A DNA stretch of 57,707 nt, taken from the NCBI RefSeq assembly GCF_001641635.1, contig NZ_LUUB01000079.1:459318-517024 (forward strand). Direction: 5' to 3'. The stretch comes from Bradyrhizobium centrolobii (GTDB lineage Bacteria; Pseudomonadota; Alphaproteobacteria; Rhizobiales; Xanthobacteraceae). Positions 35,719-42,704 of this stretch are shown piece by piece. The notes under the pieces are model-generated. The model made no database searches. It saw only the letters and a program-made list of their open reading frames with translations, and was not told the DNA's origin. Each line of letters starts with the position of its first letter. Within the stretch, counting starts at the first letter, position 1. Both the position numbers and the translations under genes were made by a program.

Positions 35719-36447
35719 CTATCGCTGTATTTGCTTGAATGCGAGCAGAGGCAGCGGCAACGAATGAGCCTCCTGCCGTCGATCAACCTCGTAATCAAAC
35801 CACGTCCGAGCCTTAGCCATCCAATCATGGCTCACCGAGCCCTTATGTCGAGCGTGGTCCGCGAACCGTCTCACTGACCGCTCTACACGATCTCGATCTC
35901 CGCCCAACCGTTCGATCGCCCAGGCGTAGGTTTGCTCGTCTAATCTGAAATCATCGGGAATTTGGGTTGCGGGCGCAGGTTTCCTCTCAGGTTCTTTTGA
36001 AGGATGGCTGGAAGGATAAAGCCGCACCCTGCGGCCCGGTGGTGCCGCAGGGTGCGGCATGGCCGTGCCGCACGCTGCGGTCCGATCCATACCGCAGGGT
36101 GCGGCCTGGCCTGTGCCATCCAAGCCGCACGATGCGGCTTGGTCGCGCGAGCCTCCTATTGCGGCCGTACCGCTCAGGGTCGAGAGATTGATTCTGTAGA
36201 CCCATGACTCCCAACGCCCGCCGCGACGCTCCTTCAGCGCGGCAACGAACCCGCGCTCAATAAGATACTTCAGCTGACGCTGAATGGTGTCCAGGGAAAG
36301 CTCCGTTATTTCCCGCAGCGCATTCTGCCCAGGGAAGCAACGTTCACCGTTGTCATCGGCAAAGTTTGCGAGGGCGAGTAGCAACGACTTCGCGCTCGGC
36401 GAGCCCACCTTCGTTTTCTGCACTTTTGACACAAGAACCCAACTCAT
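35719..36447 (-). CDS. winged-helix replication-initiator-like protein with internal iterons
   Basis: 242 residues. The N-terminal 90 residues form a helix-turn-helix domain (HTH_36 type) as in phage and plasmid replication proteins: VQKTKVGSPSAKSLLLALAN, RCFPGQNALREITELSLDTI, QRQLKYLIERGFVAALKERR. A Pro/Ala/Cys-rich linker follows (about residues 95-150). The C-terminal part (DDFRLDEQTYAWAIERLGGD, DWMAKARTWFDYEVD) may contact another replication protein. The linker is encoded by five palindromes (36021-36138), the layout of the lambda O gene. An excisionase-like gene lies 93 bp upstream on the same strand. Initiator function is inferred. Confidence 0.75.
   Translation of the reverse strand: MSWVLVSKVQKTKVGSPSAKSLLLALANFADDNGERCFPGQNALREITELSLDTIQRQLKYLIERGFVAALKERRGGRWESWVYRINLSTLSGTAAIGGSRDQAASCGLDGTGQAAPCGMDRTAACGTAMPHPAAPPGRRVRLYPSSHPSKEPERKPAPATQIPDDFRLDEQTYAWAIERLGGDRDRVERSVRRFADHARHKGSVSHDWMAKARTWFDYEVDRRQEAHSLPLPLLAFKQIQR
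36021..36138. repeat. array of five palindromic iterons CCGCA-N3-TGCGG
   Basis: Palindromes at 36021-36035, 36044-36058, 36067-36081, 36091-36105 and 36124-36138. Each has the core CCGCA, three variable bases (CCC, GGG, CGC, GGG, CGA) and TGCGG. Start-to-start distances are 23, 23, 24 and 33 bases. All lie inside the coding sequence of the winged-helix gene. They may be its binding sites and a replication origin. Confidence 0.8.
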
Positions 36448-36540
36448 GCTCAGCGCACCCTCGCGCTAAAGCCGCCGGCGAGCGTAGGGTGATTACTCGG
36501 CTGAGGCGGACGCATGACCCAGATGTGCTGTGCGCACCGT

Positions 36541-36786
36541 CTATGCCGCGCGCCCACGACGCTCAGCTTCCTGTTTGAGCCGACGTTCAACGTACGCTTC
36601 GATGCTGCGCCACAAAATCTTCCGTGCCCCGCCTTCGCGGTAGCTCTCCAGCTCACCCGAATTCAGAAGCTGATAGATTTTCTCGCGCCCAATTTTCAGC
36701 ATCGTCATCGTTTCGTTCACGCTCGCAACTATTGGACGCTGTTCGCGGCCCTTCAGGCTCATTGCTTCTGTTGGAGTTGTCGCCAT
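36541..36786 (-). CDS. excisionase-type helix-turn-helix protein
   Basis: 81 residues with an HTH_17 (MerR-like) domain: ASVNETMTMLKIGREKIYQL, LNSGELESYREGGARKILWR, SIEAYVERRL. Such proteins act as excisionases or small regulators in integrative elements. The start at 36786 gives MATTPTEAMSLKGREQRP; longer reading adds 37 residues without homology. It lies upstream of the replication-type gene on the same strand and they probably form one unit. A nested palindrome just upstream may be its operator. Confidence 0.82.
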   Translation of the reverse strand: MATTPTEAMSLKGREQRPIVASVNETMTMLKIGREKIYQLLNSGELESYREGGARKILWRSIEAYVERRLKQEAERRGRAA

Positions 36787-36800
36787 CACCCCGATTCCTC

Positions 36801-36824
36801 TGTTCCGAACGGTTCGAATGAACA
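36801..36824. promoter_or_regulatory. nested palindrome upstream of the excisionase-type gene
   Basis: The inner palindrome CGAACGGTTCG (36806-36816) is flanked by TGTTC and GAACA. It is 15-38 bases upstream of the start codon and next to an AT-rich minus-strand region (36845-36895) suited to a promoter. A likely operator, by inference. Confidence 0.4.
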
Positions 36825-37794
36825 GCACAGAACGGAAGCTTGGCGCAACCGAAAAATACATATAAGCCACTGATAATATTTGTCTTTTTCCCCACAACTT
36901 CCCTCCTGGTGGAGTGCTGGTGGGGTACTAGTTCTCCCAAGACCATTCAGCATGCTGAGCAATTCGGTGCGAACAGACGCGCTCAGCATCAGGCTCACCT
37001 GGTCTTTGCAAGCTTTGGAATGGCTCTCGAGCGCGGACGATTCAGTACAATTGTTGGAGTCTGCGTAAAGGCCGCAGGCCGCTCCAACGCGTACGTCCAA
37101 ACTGCTCCGCATTGTGTTTGTTCATTTGGTCGAGCCGCTCGACATGAGACCGGTCGTAACATTTCAGGCAACAAGCGTTACCGAAAAAGGCGCGCATTAT
37201 CGATTGCTCGCGCTTCAGATGAAAGACGTTATGTCCTAACGTCCGGCGCCGGCGCCCACAAGCCGATCATCACCACACGGGGCGCCCAGGGGTGGGTACT
37301 GCGTTATCGAGGCCGTAGCTGCAATAACAATCTGGCACAATCAGGTGACCTGCAGAGGACACTCCCTCCTCCATATTACGTTGATTTCGTTGCACTCCTT
37401 GGCACTCACTTCGATAGCTACGGTCGAAAGCTACGAAATCGCCGATCGTCATGAAATTCTAGGGCTGCTTGCCGGATCAGATTGGAGAAGCTGTTTCCGA
37501 GCGGCTGCGTCGGACGCGCCGAGGCGGGGGCAGAGATACTGATGAGAAGCGTTGACGACCTAGGAGTCCCTCTTCGATGAATCTCCCTAAGCAATCCGAA
37601 GTCGCTTCCTAGAGGCTTTGTCCGCTGTCCACCCCGAATGCAGACCTTCTATGCTCACTTTGAGTTTTGTCGTTCATGGACCCAGAGCGGTCATCGCCGT
37701 GTCAGATTTTGCCGTGATGCACAACACCGATGCCGTCCCACGACGGTAAAGGCCTCGGCCCCATTCTGGGCGGCGCATTCGAAGTTGGTTCCTA

Positions 37795-37808
37795 TTGATT
37801 CAGATCAA
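37795..37808. promoter_or_regulatory. FNR/FixK-type binding site
   Basis: TTGATTCAGATCAA is a perfect TTGAT-N4-ATCAA palindrome, the consensus for Crp/Fnr regulators such as FixK. Its end is 63 bases before the start of the small secreted protein gene, a normal position for activation. A Crp/Fnr-family gene lies 1.1 kb away on the other strand. Confidence 0.7.
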
Positions 37809-37871
37809 CGGCGAGACGCAAGGCGGCATGTCACGTTATGTTTGATCATCGCCCTAAAGGGAGAGAACAAC

Positions 37872-38153
37872 ATGACAAGAAATGCCAAGCTTCTTGGATT
37901 GATCGTGACTGCTGCGCTCTTTACGGCAGCTCCGTTGTCGCCCCATTACTCGCCGGCGAAAGTGCTATCCGTATCCCTTGACCGTGCTGAAGCGAGAGTT
38001 GGGCGACCACTCACACCAATGAGCGTAGCAGGCGTTCATCGCAGGGTGCATCGGCGGGCTTACTATGGTGCGGCAGCGGCGGGAGCTGCGGCTTACGGAG
38101 CGTATGGCTACCGCCGGGCTTGTGGATACGCTCCCTATCCGCCCTGCTATTGA
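37872..38153 (+). CDS. small secreted protein, unknown function (93 aa)
   Basis: Start backed by GGGAG 8 bases upstream. The signal peptide reads NAKLLGLIVTAALFTAAPLS. The mature part includes DRAEARVGRPLTPMSVAGVH, a conserved block in Bradyrhizobium small exported proteins (recall), then an Arg/Tyr/Ala/Gly-rich tail YGAAAAGAAAYGAYGYRRAC with a closing CGYAPYPPCY. Probably induced at low oxygen through the FNR-type box upstream. Function unknown. Confidence 0.75.
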   Translation: MTRNAKLLGLIVTAALFTAAPLSPHYSPAKVLSVSLDRAEARVGRPLTPMSVAGVHRRVHRRAYYGAAAAGAAAYGAYGYRRACGYAPYPPCY

Positions 38154-38470
38154 GGCTCGTCGCTGGCTTCACTGCGGCATAGAAAATTGACGCACTCGAC
38201 GAAGAGGACGCATGAGAGGCGCAAAGCTGCGGCTGGAGCGTCATCACCGACGTTCGACCAAACAGGACTGAGGGTATTCGCCTCAGTCCGGGCAGCGTGG
38301 GAGGTACCGTAGCTTATGCAGCGTGTCGCTATGCTAGGGCCTGAGCACTGCTGCTCATGGCGCCGTCCTTGTGACGGCGCACTACGATCAGAAGGTCCCG
38401 TCCTCGATCCGCATCGCGGCTGGTGCCCGCGGTGTTTGACGGGATGCGGATACTTATGGGAGCATCCTAA
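38154..38470. other. intergenic region with two hairpins
   Basis: About 320 bases. Hairpin one: 9-bp stem GGACTGAGG / CCTCAGTCC (38265-38289). Hairpin two: 8-bp stem GCGCCGTC / GACGGCGC (38360-38380). Neither has a U-tract. One may end the secreted-protein transcript. Confidence 0.45.
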
Positions 38471-38644
38471 ATGCTAACCGCATCCCAATGCCAAGCGCTC
38501 GCCAACGAATACAAATCCCTCGCGCGACAGCCTAACATTTCCGAGGAACGCGCGGCCATGCTGTTAAACATTGCCCGGAGTCTCGTCGGTCTAGCGACCC
38601 AGTTTGATAAGCTCGCAGCCCATATGAGAGACAATGCGAAGTAA
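38471..38644 (+). CDS. small conserved hypothetical protein (57 aa)
   Basis: Starts MLTASQCQALANEYKSLARQ and continues PNISEERAAMLLNIARSLVG, ending MRDNAK. GGGAG precedes the ATG by 9 bases and a terminator hairpin follows the stop directly, so it is a good gene despite its size. Similar helical small proteins occur in Bradyrhizobium (recall). Function unknown. Confidence 0.7.
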   Translation: MLTASQCQALANEYKSLARQPNISEERAAMLLNIARSLVGLATQFDKLAAHMRDNAK

Positions 38645-38670
38645 GGCCGCCTCAGTCGGCGGCCTCTTTC
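38645..38670 (+). terminator. rho-independent terminator
   Basis: 7-bp stem GGCCGCC (38645-38651) / GGCGGCC (38658-38664), 6-base loop, then TCTTTC. It starts one base after the stop of the 57-residue protein gene. Confidence 0.7.
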
Positions 38671-38931
38671 ATCTTAGAATGTCACCTATTGGCCCATCAG
38701 CGAAGTATCCACACGCCTCGTCGAGGTCCGGACAATGGGGCGTACCGGACTAGATTTGCTCACGTTGAGTTCTTCGCATTTTGGCCCTACTCGGACCTCC
38801 CTCGATGTCCGCATTTGCGCTGCTTGCCGGAATCCACAGGATGGAAATGGTTTTGTTTATAACAAAGAAACAACAAGTGCCGATAGCTCTTGCCGGTTAC
38901 GGCCTCACCGACCATGCAAGGTTGAAAATGC

Positions 38932-39717
38932 TCAGCCACCGTGAGGTTCGTCGCCCGACGCAACATGCAGGCGCGGCCTCGCGGCGTCATCCGGGACGAT
39001 CTGATCGGTTTGACGCCGCATGATGTCGTAGCATTCGCAGGACGCTTGCTTGAGACGCCCCCTATCGATTTCGATCAAGCCCCGCCGATCTGATCTGATG
39101 GCGCCCAAGGCGCGGAGTTTGGCAACCTCCAGTGTCACGGTCGTTCGTCGCACCCCGAGCAACTGCGAAAGCGTCTCCTGAGTTAATGACAGGATGTTGC
39201 CTTCCGTCCGATCATGCAGGTGAAGCAGCCACCGGGCCATGCGGGCCTCGACGGGGTGCAGCCCATTGCAGGCTGCGACGTGCTGGAACTGCATGAGTAT
39301 CGACCTCGTGTGCGCCTGGACTACATTTCTGATGGCGCTGCTCCCCATGTAGGCGGCTTGAAAACGCACTACGGAGATTTGCGATGCGGTGCCGCCCACC
39401 CGCACGACCGCGGTCACGGACGACAGGGAGGGGTTTCCCCCCAGCACCGAGAGCGCACCGAGGGCTCCCTCGCGCCCGATCACGGCGGTTGCAATCGTTT
39501 CCCCGTTCGGCAGGCCGAGCATGAAGGAGATGGCGCCGCTATGGGGAAAGTAAACATGGTCGCGTCGGTCTCCCGATTGCGCTACCACGGCATCCTGTTC
39601 AAGCGATACCTTCTGAATATGCGGCGCGAGCAATGCGAGGTCTTTCGACGGCAATGCAGCTAGGAGACGATTACCGACGCTGGCAGGGCGCTCCATCACG
39701 TGAGCCGCCGAGCCCAT
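38932..39717 (-). CDS. Crp/Fnr-family transcriptional regulator
   Basis: 261 residues: an N-terminal cyclic-nucleotide-binding-type sensor domain (VSLEQDAVVAQSGDRRDHVY, GREGALGALSVLGG) and a C-terminal winged helix (ILSLTQETLSQLLGVRRTTV, TLEVAKLRALGAIRSDRRGL). This branch lacks the N-terminal iron-sulfur cysteines of Fnr, so it is not an oxygen sensor of that kind. Start uncertain: an ATG at residue 8 (MERPASVG) is also possible. It could bind the TTGAT-N4-ATCAA box at 37795, though this group often recognises other sites. Confidence 0.88.
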   Translation of the reverse strand: MGSAAHVMERPASVGNRLLAALPSKDLALLAPHIQKVSLEQDAVVAQSGDRRDHVYFPHSGAISFMLGLPNGETIATAVIGREGALGALSVLGGNPSLSSVTAVVRVGGTASQISVVRFQAAYMGSSAIRNVVQAHTRSILMQFQHVAACNGLHPVEARMARWLLHLHDRTEGNILSLTQETLSQLLGVRRTTVTLEVAKLRALGAIRSDRRGLIEIDRGRLKQASCECYDIMRRQTDQIVPDDAARPRLHVASGDEPHGG

Positions 39718-40398
39718 ATTAACTCAATCATCATGCTGATTGGAACGCCATACTTCCGGGCGGTGCGGAACGGCGGCCTTAACATATGAATCTGCTTTCA
39801 CTATTCGCGCTGAGATCCAACTCACTCGCAAACTCGGATATTCCAAATGTACGTCGGCTCAAGCTTGAGTCCTCATAGACACGAACGGATCAATTTTAGT
39901 GGCTTGCCCGCGACATGAGCGCGGCGAGTAAGGGAAGAGAGTCAGTGCAAATGGCAGTATCGATGCAGTTGCAGCGCGAAAGTACGGAAGCTGCAAAAGG
40001 TGCTCTTCTCCACCCGCGTTGCGTAGCACCGATCTTCGGTTCCACTCATGTCGAATATAAGGGTCAGCCAACCTTTGGCGCATTCCGTGTGCCATGCAAT
40101 TGTCATACTTGTACCAGCGCATTCGTCGATGGGAAGCATGGGCGGCGAACAGTGCTGACGGGAATGATGGACCAGCCGTTCCCCGGGTTGGGACGGCGTT
40201 CTGATCGCCAAGAGGCAACAGATTTCGCTGGCTTCCGGTTATGGCCCTTCTGCGACTTCGTCCGATGTCCGCTTTTCCGCCGCTGTTGGGGGTTGAGCGG
40301 ACATCGGTCGGCCAGACGCTTGATGAGTACACGCCCTAGTCAGTCACGTTGTCCCGTGACGTCTGCGGCGTCTTCTGCGGGCCATCCGCTCGACGGCC
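39718..40398. other. gene-poor region downstream of the integrase
   Basis: About 680 bases with no supportable gene. Contains a dispersed-repeat-like unit near 40236-40300 (TTATGGCCCTTCTGCG and GATGTCCGCTTTTCCGCC). Confidence 0.45.
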
Positions 40399-41625
40399 CT
40401 ATCCTGCCCGGTCACCCAATTGGACCACATTGGCGCCGGTGAGGAATGCGGCCCAATCCTTCATTAGGGCCCGCCGCTTTTCCAGCTTTTGGCCTCGCTG
40501 ATAGGCCGCGGTCGTCTCGCTCTTGTACTTGTGGGCCAACGCGGCCTCACGTACACCATCCGGATAGTCGGTGCATTCCTCAGCCCAAGTTGCGAAGGTC
40601 GACCGGAAGCCATGCACCGTCACGTGTCCATAGCCTAGACGATCAAGTACTGCGAGCATCGCGTTTTCGGAGAATGCCCCGGCATCGGGATTGGTGAAGA
40701 TCAGTTCGCCTTGGCGGCCATCGCGCATCTCGTCGAGCACCGCCAACGCGGGATCCGTCAGGGGAACGTAGTGGTCCTGGTCCATCTTCATTCGCTCGCC
40801 AGGGATTTTCCAGGTCGAGCCCGGCCGATCGATCTCAGACCAGCGCCCTTCGACGGCCTCGTTGGTGCGGCAAGCGGTGAAGATTAAGAAGCGCAGCATG
40901 GCGGCAGCTGTTCCGGGCGCGCCGGCAAGGAGCTTCATGAATGCCGGCGCGTCGGCATAGGGCAAGGCCGGATGATGCCGAACGACCCGCTTGGGGCGCT
41001 TTGGTAGCTTCTCGCGCAGCTGCCTTGTAAGCTCGGCCGGATTACGGAAGTCCGGATCGTCGATATCGACGTTCTTCGCAATGATCGTTTCAATCCGGCC
41101 GCGGACACGGTTCGCAGTCTCCCGCTTTTCCACCCAGATCGGCTTCAGCAGGTCGTGGATGTGGCTCGGTTTGATCTCCGGGATCGTCAGCTTGCCGATG
41201 GTGCGATAGGCGTAGCGCTTGAGGGAGGACGGCCACTGATCGCGATGCTTCTCGCTCCAGGTCGACCAGTTCGCCCGGATGTAGGCTTCCGCGCATTCCT
41301 CGAACGTCGACAAGACCACCTTGGACTCGACGGCTTTCGCTTCTTCGCGTGCTTTTCGCCTCTCCTGCACTATGTCCACGCCGGCGGTGCTGCGATCGCC
41401 TTTCACGCGCAGCCGGGCCGCATCCCGGGCAAGCCGCGCATCTTTTAGGGATACCTCCTTCAAGGACCCGAGGCCGTGCCAGCGCTCTTTGCCGTCTTTC
41501 CAATACCTGTATGACCAGCTCTTCGATGTTGGTCCGGTGACGATCAAGTAGAGCCCATCGCCATAGGGGTATTTTCCGGGCTTGGTTTGGCGCTCTACGT
41601 CGAGTGGTTTGAGTCTTCCAGCCAT
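40399..41625 (-). CDS. P4-type tyrosine recombinase / integrase
   Basis: 408 residues. The start at 41625 (MAGRLKPLDVERQTKPGKYP) has GGAGG 4 bases upstream. An N-terminal DUF4102 arm-binding domain (GDGLYLIVTGPTSKSWSYRY) is followed by a SAM-like core-binding part and the catalytic domain with Arg in FTACRTNEAVEG, His-x-x-Arg in VHGFRSTFATW, His in ALAHKYKSETT and the nucleophile Tyr in TTAAYQRGQ. It lies 162 bp from the 3' end of tRNA-Ser(UGA), the expected place for the integrase of a tRNA-targeted element. All catalytic residues are present. Confidence 0.93.
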   Translation of the reverse strand: MAGRLKPLDVERQTKPGKYPYGDGLYLIVTGPTSKSWSYRYWKDGKERWHGLGSLKEVSLKDARLARDAARLRVKGDRSTAGVDIVQERRKAREEAKAVESKVVLSTFEECAEAYIRANWSTWSEKHRDQWPSSLKRYAYRTIGKLTIPEIKPSHIHDLLKPIWVEKRETANRVRGRIETIIAKNVDIDDPDFRNPAELTRQLREKLPKRPKRVVRHHPALPYADAPAFMKLLAGAPGTAAAMLRFLIFTACRTNEAVEGRWSEIDRPGSTWKIPGERMKMDQDHYVPLTDPALAVLDEMRDGRQGELIFTNPDAGAFSENAMLAVLDRLGYGHVTVHGFRSTFATWAEECTDYPDGVREAALAHKYKSETTAAYQRGQKLEKRRALMKDWAAFLTGANVVQLGDRAG

Positions 41626-41786
41626 TGTTCCTCCGGGAAAACCGTCCTCCGAACCCACGGGCAAAAACTACGGTACGTGACCCGACTAGGAAGAACACCG
41701 ACGAACTGCGAAGTACAGCCTTTCGGCGCAAGTCACTGATTTTGCTGTGGATTCCGAACGACTGCGAACAGAGGAGAACAACATAC

Positions 41787-41800
41787 TGGCGGAAGGGGTG
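41787..41800 (+). repeat. right attachment-site copy within tRNA-Ser
   Basis: TGGCGGAAGGGGTG, the 3' 14 bases of tRNA-Ser including CCA, repeated exactly at 18668-18681. Confidence 0.7.
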
Positions 41801-41876
41801 GGATTCGAACCCACGGTACCCTTACGGGCACGCCGGTTTTCAAGACCGGTGCCTTAAACCACTCGGCCACCCTTCC
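41787..41876 (-). tRNA. tRNA-Ser (UGA)
   Basis: 90 bases. The acceptor stem GGAAGGG pairs with CCCTTCC before G and an encoded CCA. D-arm region TGGCCGAGTGGTTTAAGGCA; anticodon stem CCGGT around the loop CTTGAAA, anticodon TGA; a long variable arm (GTGCCCGTAAGGGTAC) as expected for serine; T-arm GGGTTCGAATCCC in position. It serves as the apparent integration site of the adjacent element and remains complete. Confidence 0.96.
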
Positions 41877-42152
41877 AAGCTTGGAATTTGTGTCGCTTAA
41901 CGCAGTCGACCGCGCAAGGCAACGCGAAGTTGGTGCGCTCGCGGGTGCCCGAGAGATGTCGCAGGAGCTGTCTGTCAGGCGAGCGTCAGCGTGGTCCTCT
42001 AGCTTCGGCAGAACCGGCAACACCGCCCAGGGTGTGGCCGGTTGCGAGGCCCGGTTGGAGTCCCCCTCCATTTCCGGGCCTCGTTTGCATCAGGCAAAAG
42101 AATACGCGGCGCTCGCGATGAGCGCCGCGCAAAGGTCGATTGTCATGTCGGC
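41877..42152. other. intergenic, no gene seen
   Basis: About 275 bases upstream of the tRNA on its strand; should hold the tRNA promoter. No gene or clear hairpin. Confidence 0.4.
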
Positions 42153-42527
42153 TTAGTAGCCGCAGGACGCGCAGCCAATGGCCAACGGGGCGTAATAGGA
42201 ATAGCCCGGCGAGACCATCTCGACGCGCTGGCGCGTGGCGTATTGCGGCGGGATACGCTCGTACTGGACGCTCGGGGGCGCAACCATCACGGTCTGCGGC
42301 ACCATCACGGTGCGGTACTGCGCCGGCGTGCGATGCGCGACCACGGAGCTCGGCGAGACCATCACGGTCTCGTCAACGGTGCGGTACTGCGGCGGGACGT
42401 ATTGCTGCTGATAGCAGGTCGCGCAGGGCGGCGGCGTGTAGCAATTGTAGCAGCCGGCGGAGGCTGCGCCCGTTATGGAAATGGCGGCGACGGCCGCGGA
42501 GAAAGCGACAGCAAGAGTACGACACAT
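42153..42527 (-). CDS. secreted repeat protein, unknown function (124 aa)
   Basis: Signal peptide to about residue 24 (FSAAVAAISITGAASA). Cys-rich first part (GCYNCYTPPPCATCYQ), then three imperfect repeats of a Tyr/Arg/Val pattern: PPQYRTVDETVMVSPSSVV, PAQYRTVMVPQTVMVAPPSV and PPQYATRQRVEMVSPGYS. Ends IGCASCGY, so cysteine pairs occur at both ends. Proteins of this kind are frequent in Bradyrhizobium (recall). It could be a small envelope or cuticle-like protein; function unknown. Confidence 0.75.
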   Translation of the reverse strand: MCRTLAVAFSAAVAAISITGAASAGCYNCYTPPPCATCYQQQYVPPQYRTVDETVMVSPSSVVAHRTPAQYRTVMVPQTVMVAPPSVQYERIPPQYATRQRVEMVSPGYSYYAPLAIGCASCGY

Positions 42528-42704
42528 TTTTGGTGGAGCCCCAGTTGCCCGAAATGATTTGGATCCGAAGGTCGGCGCGCGCCAATATAGGTCGCGAAAT
42601 CCAAAGCTGCCGAAGTTCGTCGGGGCATCCTTAACGCGACCGGCAGAGTGTTGCCGATCGCAAAGTACTTGTTGACTATCCGCTGGTGGCGGACGATGCG
42701 GCGC

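Larger units (their letters stand above)
36787..37871. other. long gene-poor region
   Basis: More than 1 kb without a supportable gene, between the excisionase-type gene and a small secreted protein. It contains the nested palindrome, an AT-rich promoter-like zone and the FNR-type box near its right end. Open frames are present on both strands but look accidental. Confidence 0.45.
18668..41800. mobile_element. putative integrative element in tRNA-Ser(UGA), about 23.1 kb
   Basis: Bounded by a 14-bp direct repeat: the 3' end of tRNA-Ser including CCA at 41787-41800, and an identical copy at 18668-18681 in the same orientation. A P4-type tyrosine integrase lies 162 bp inside the tRNA end. The element has an excisionase-like gene, a replication-type gene with palindromic iterons, XRE and Crp/Fnr regulators, accessory enzymes and many broken genes. 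No conjugation genes (relaxase, type IV secretion) are visible, so it would be mobilisable at best or defunct. The left boundary is inferred from the repeat; 14 bp is short for such sites. Confidence 0.7.

Noticed and set aside
36021..36138. Regular repeats as a CRISPR array
   Set aside because: Repeat units are 15-base palindromes with 8-18-base gaps inside a coding gene, without spacers of uniform length and without cas genes.
38781..39023. Plus-strand frame containing FITKKQQ, seen also near 27835
   Set aside because: The shared AAGAAACAACAAG lies in repeat-like DNA and the frame overlaps the end of the Crp/Fnr gene; more likely a repeat remnant than a gene.
39915..40442. 175-codon plus-strand frame beside the integrase
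   Set aside because: Contains a dispersed-repeat-like segment and runs into the antisense of the integrase gene; no domain seen.
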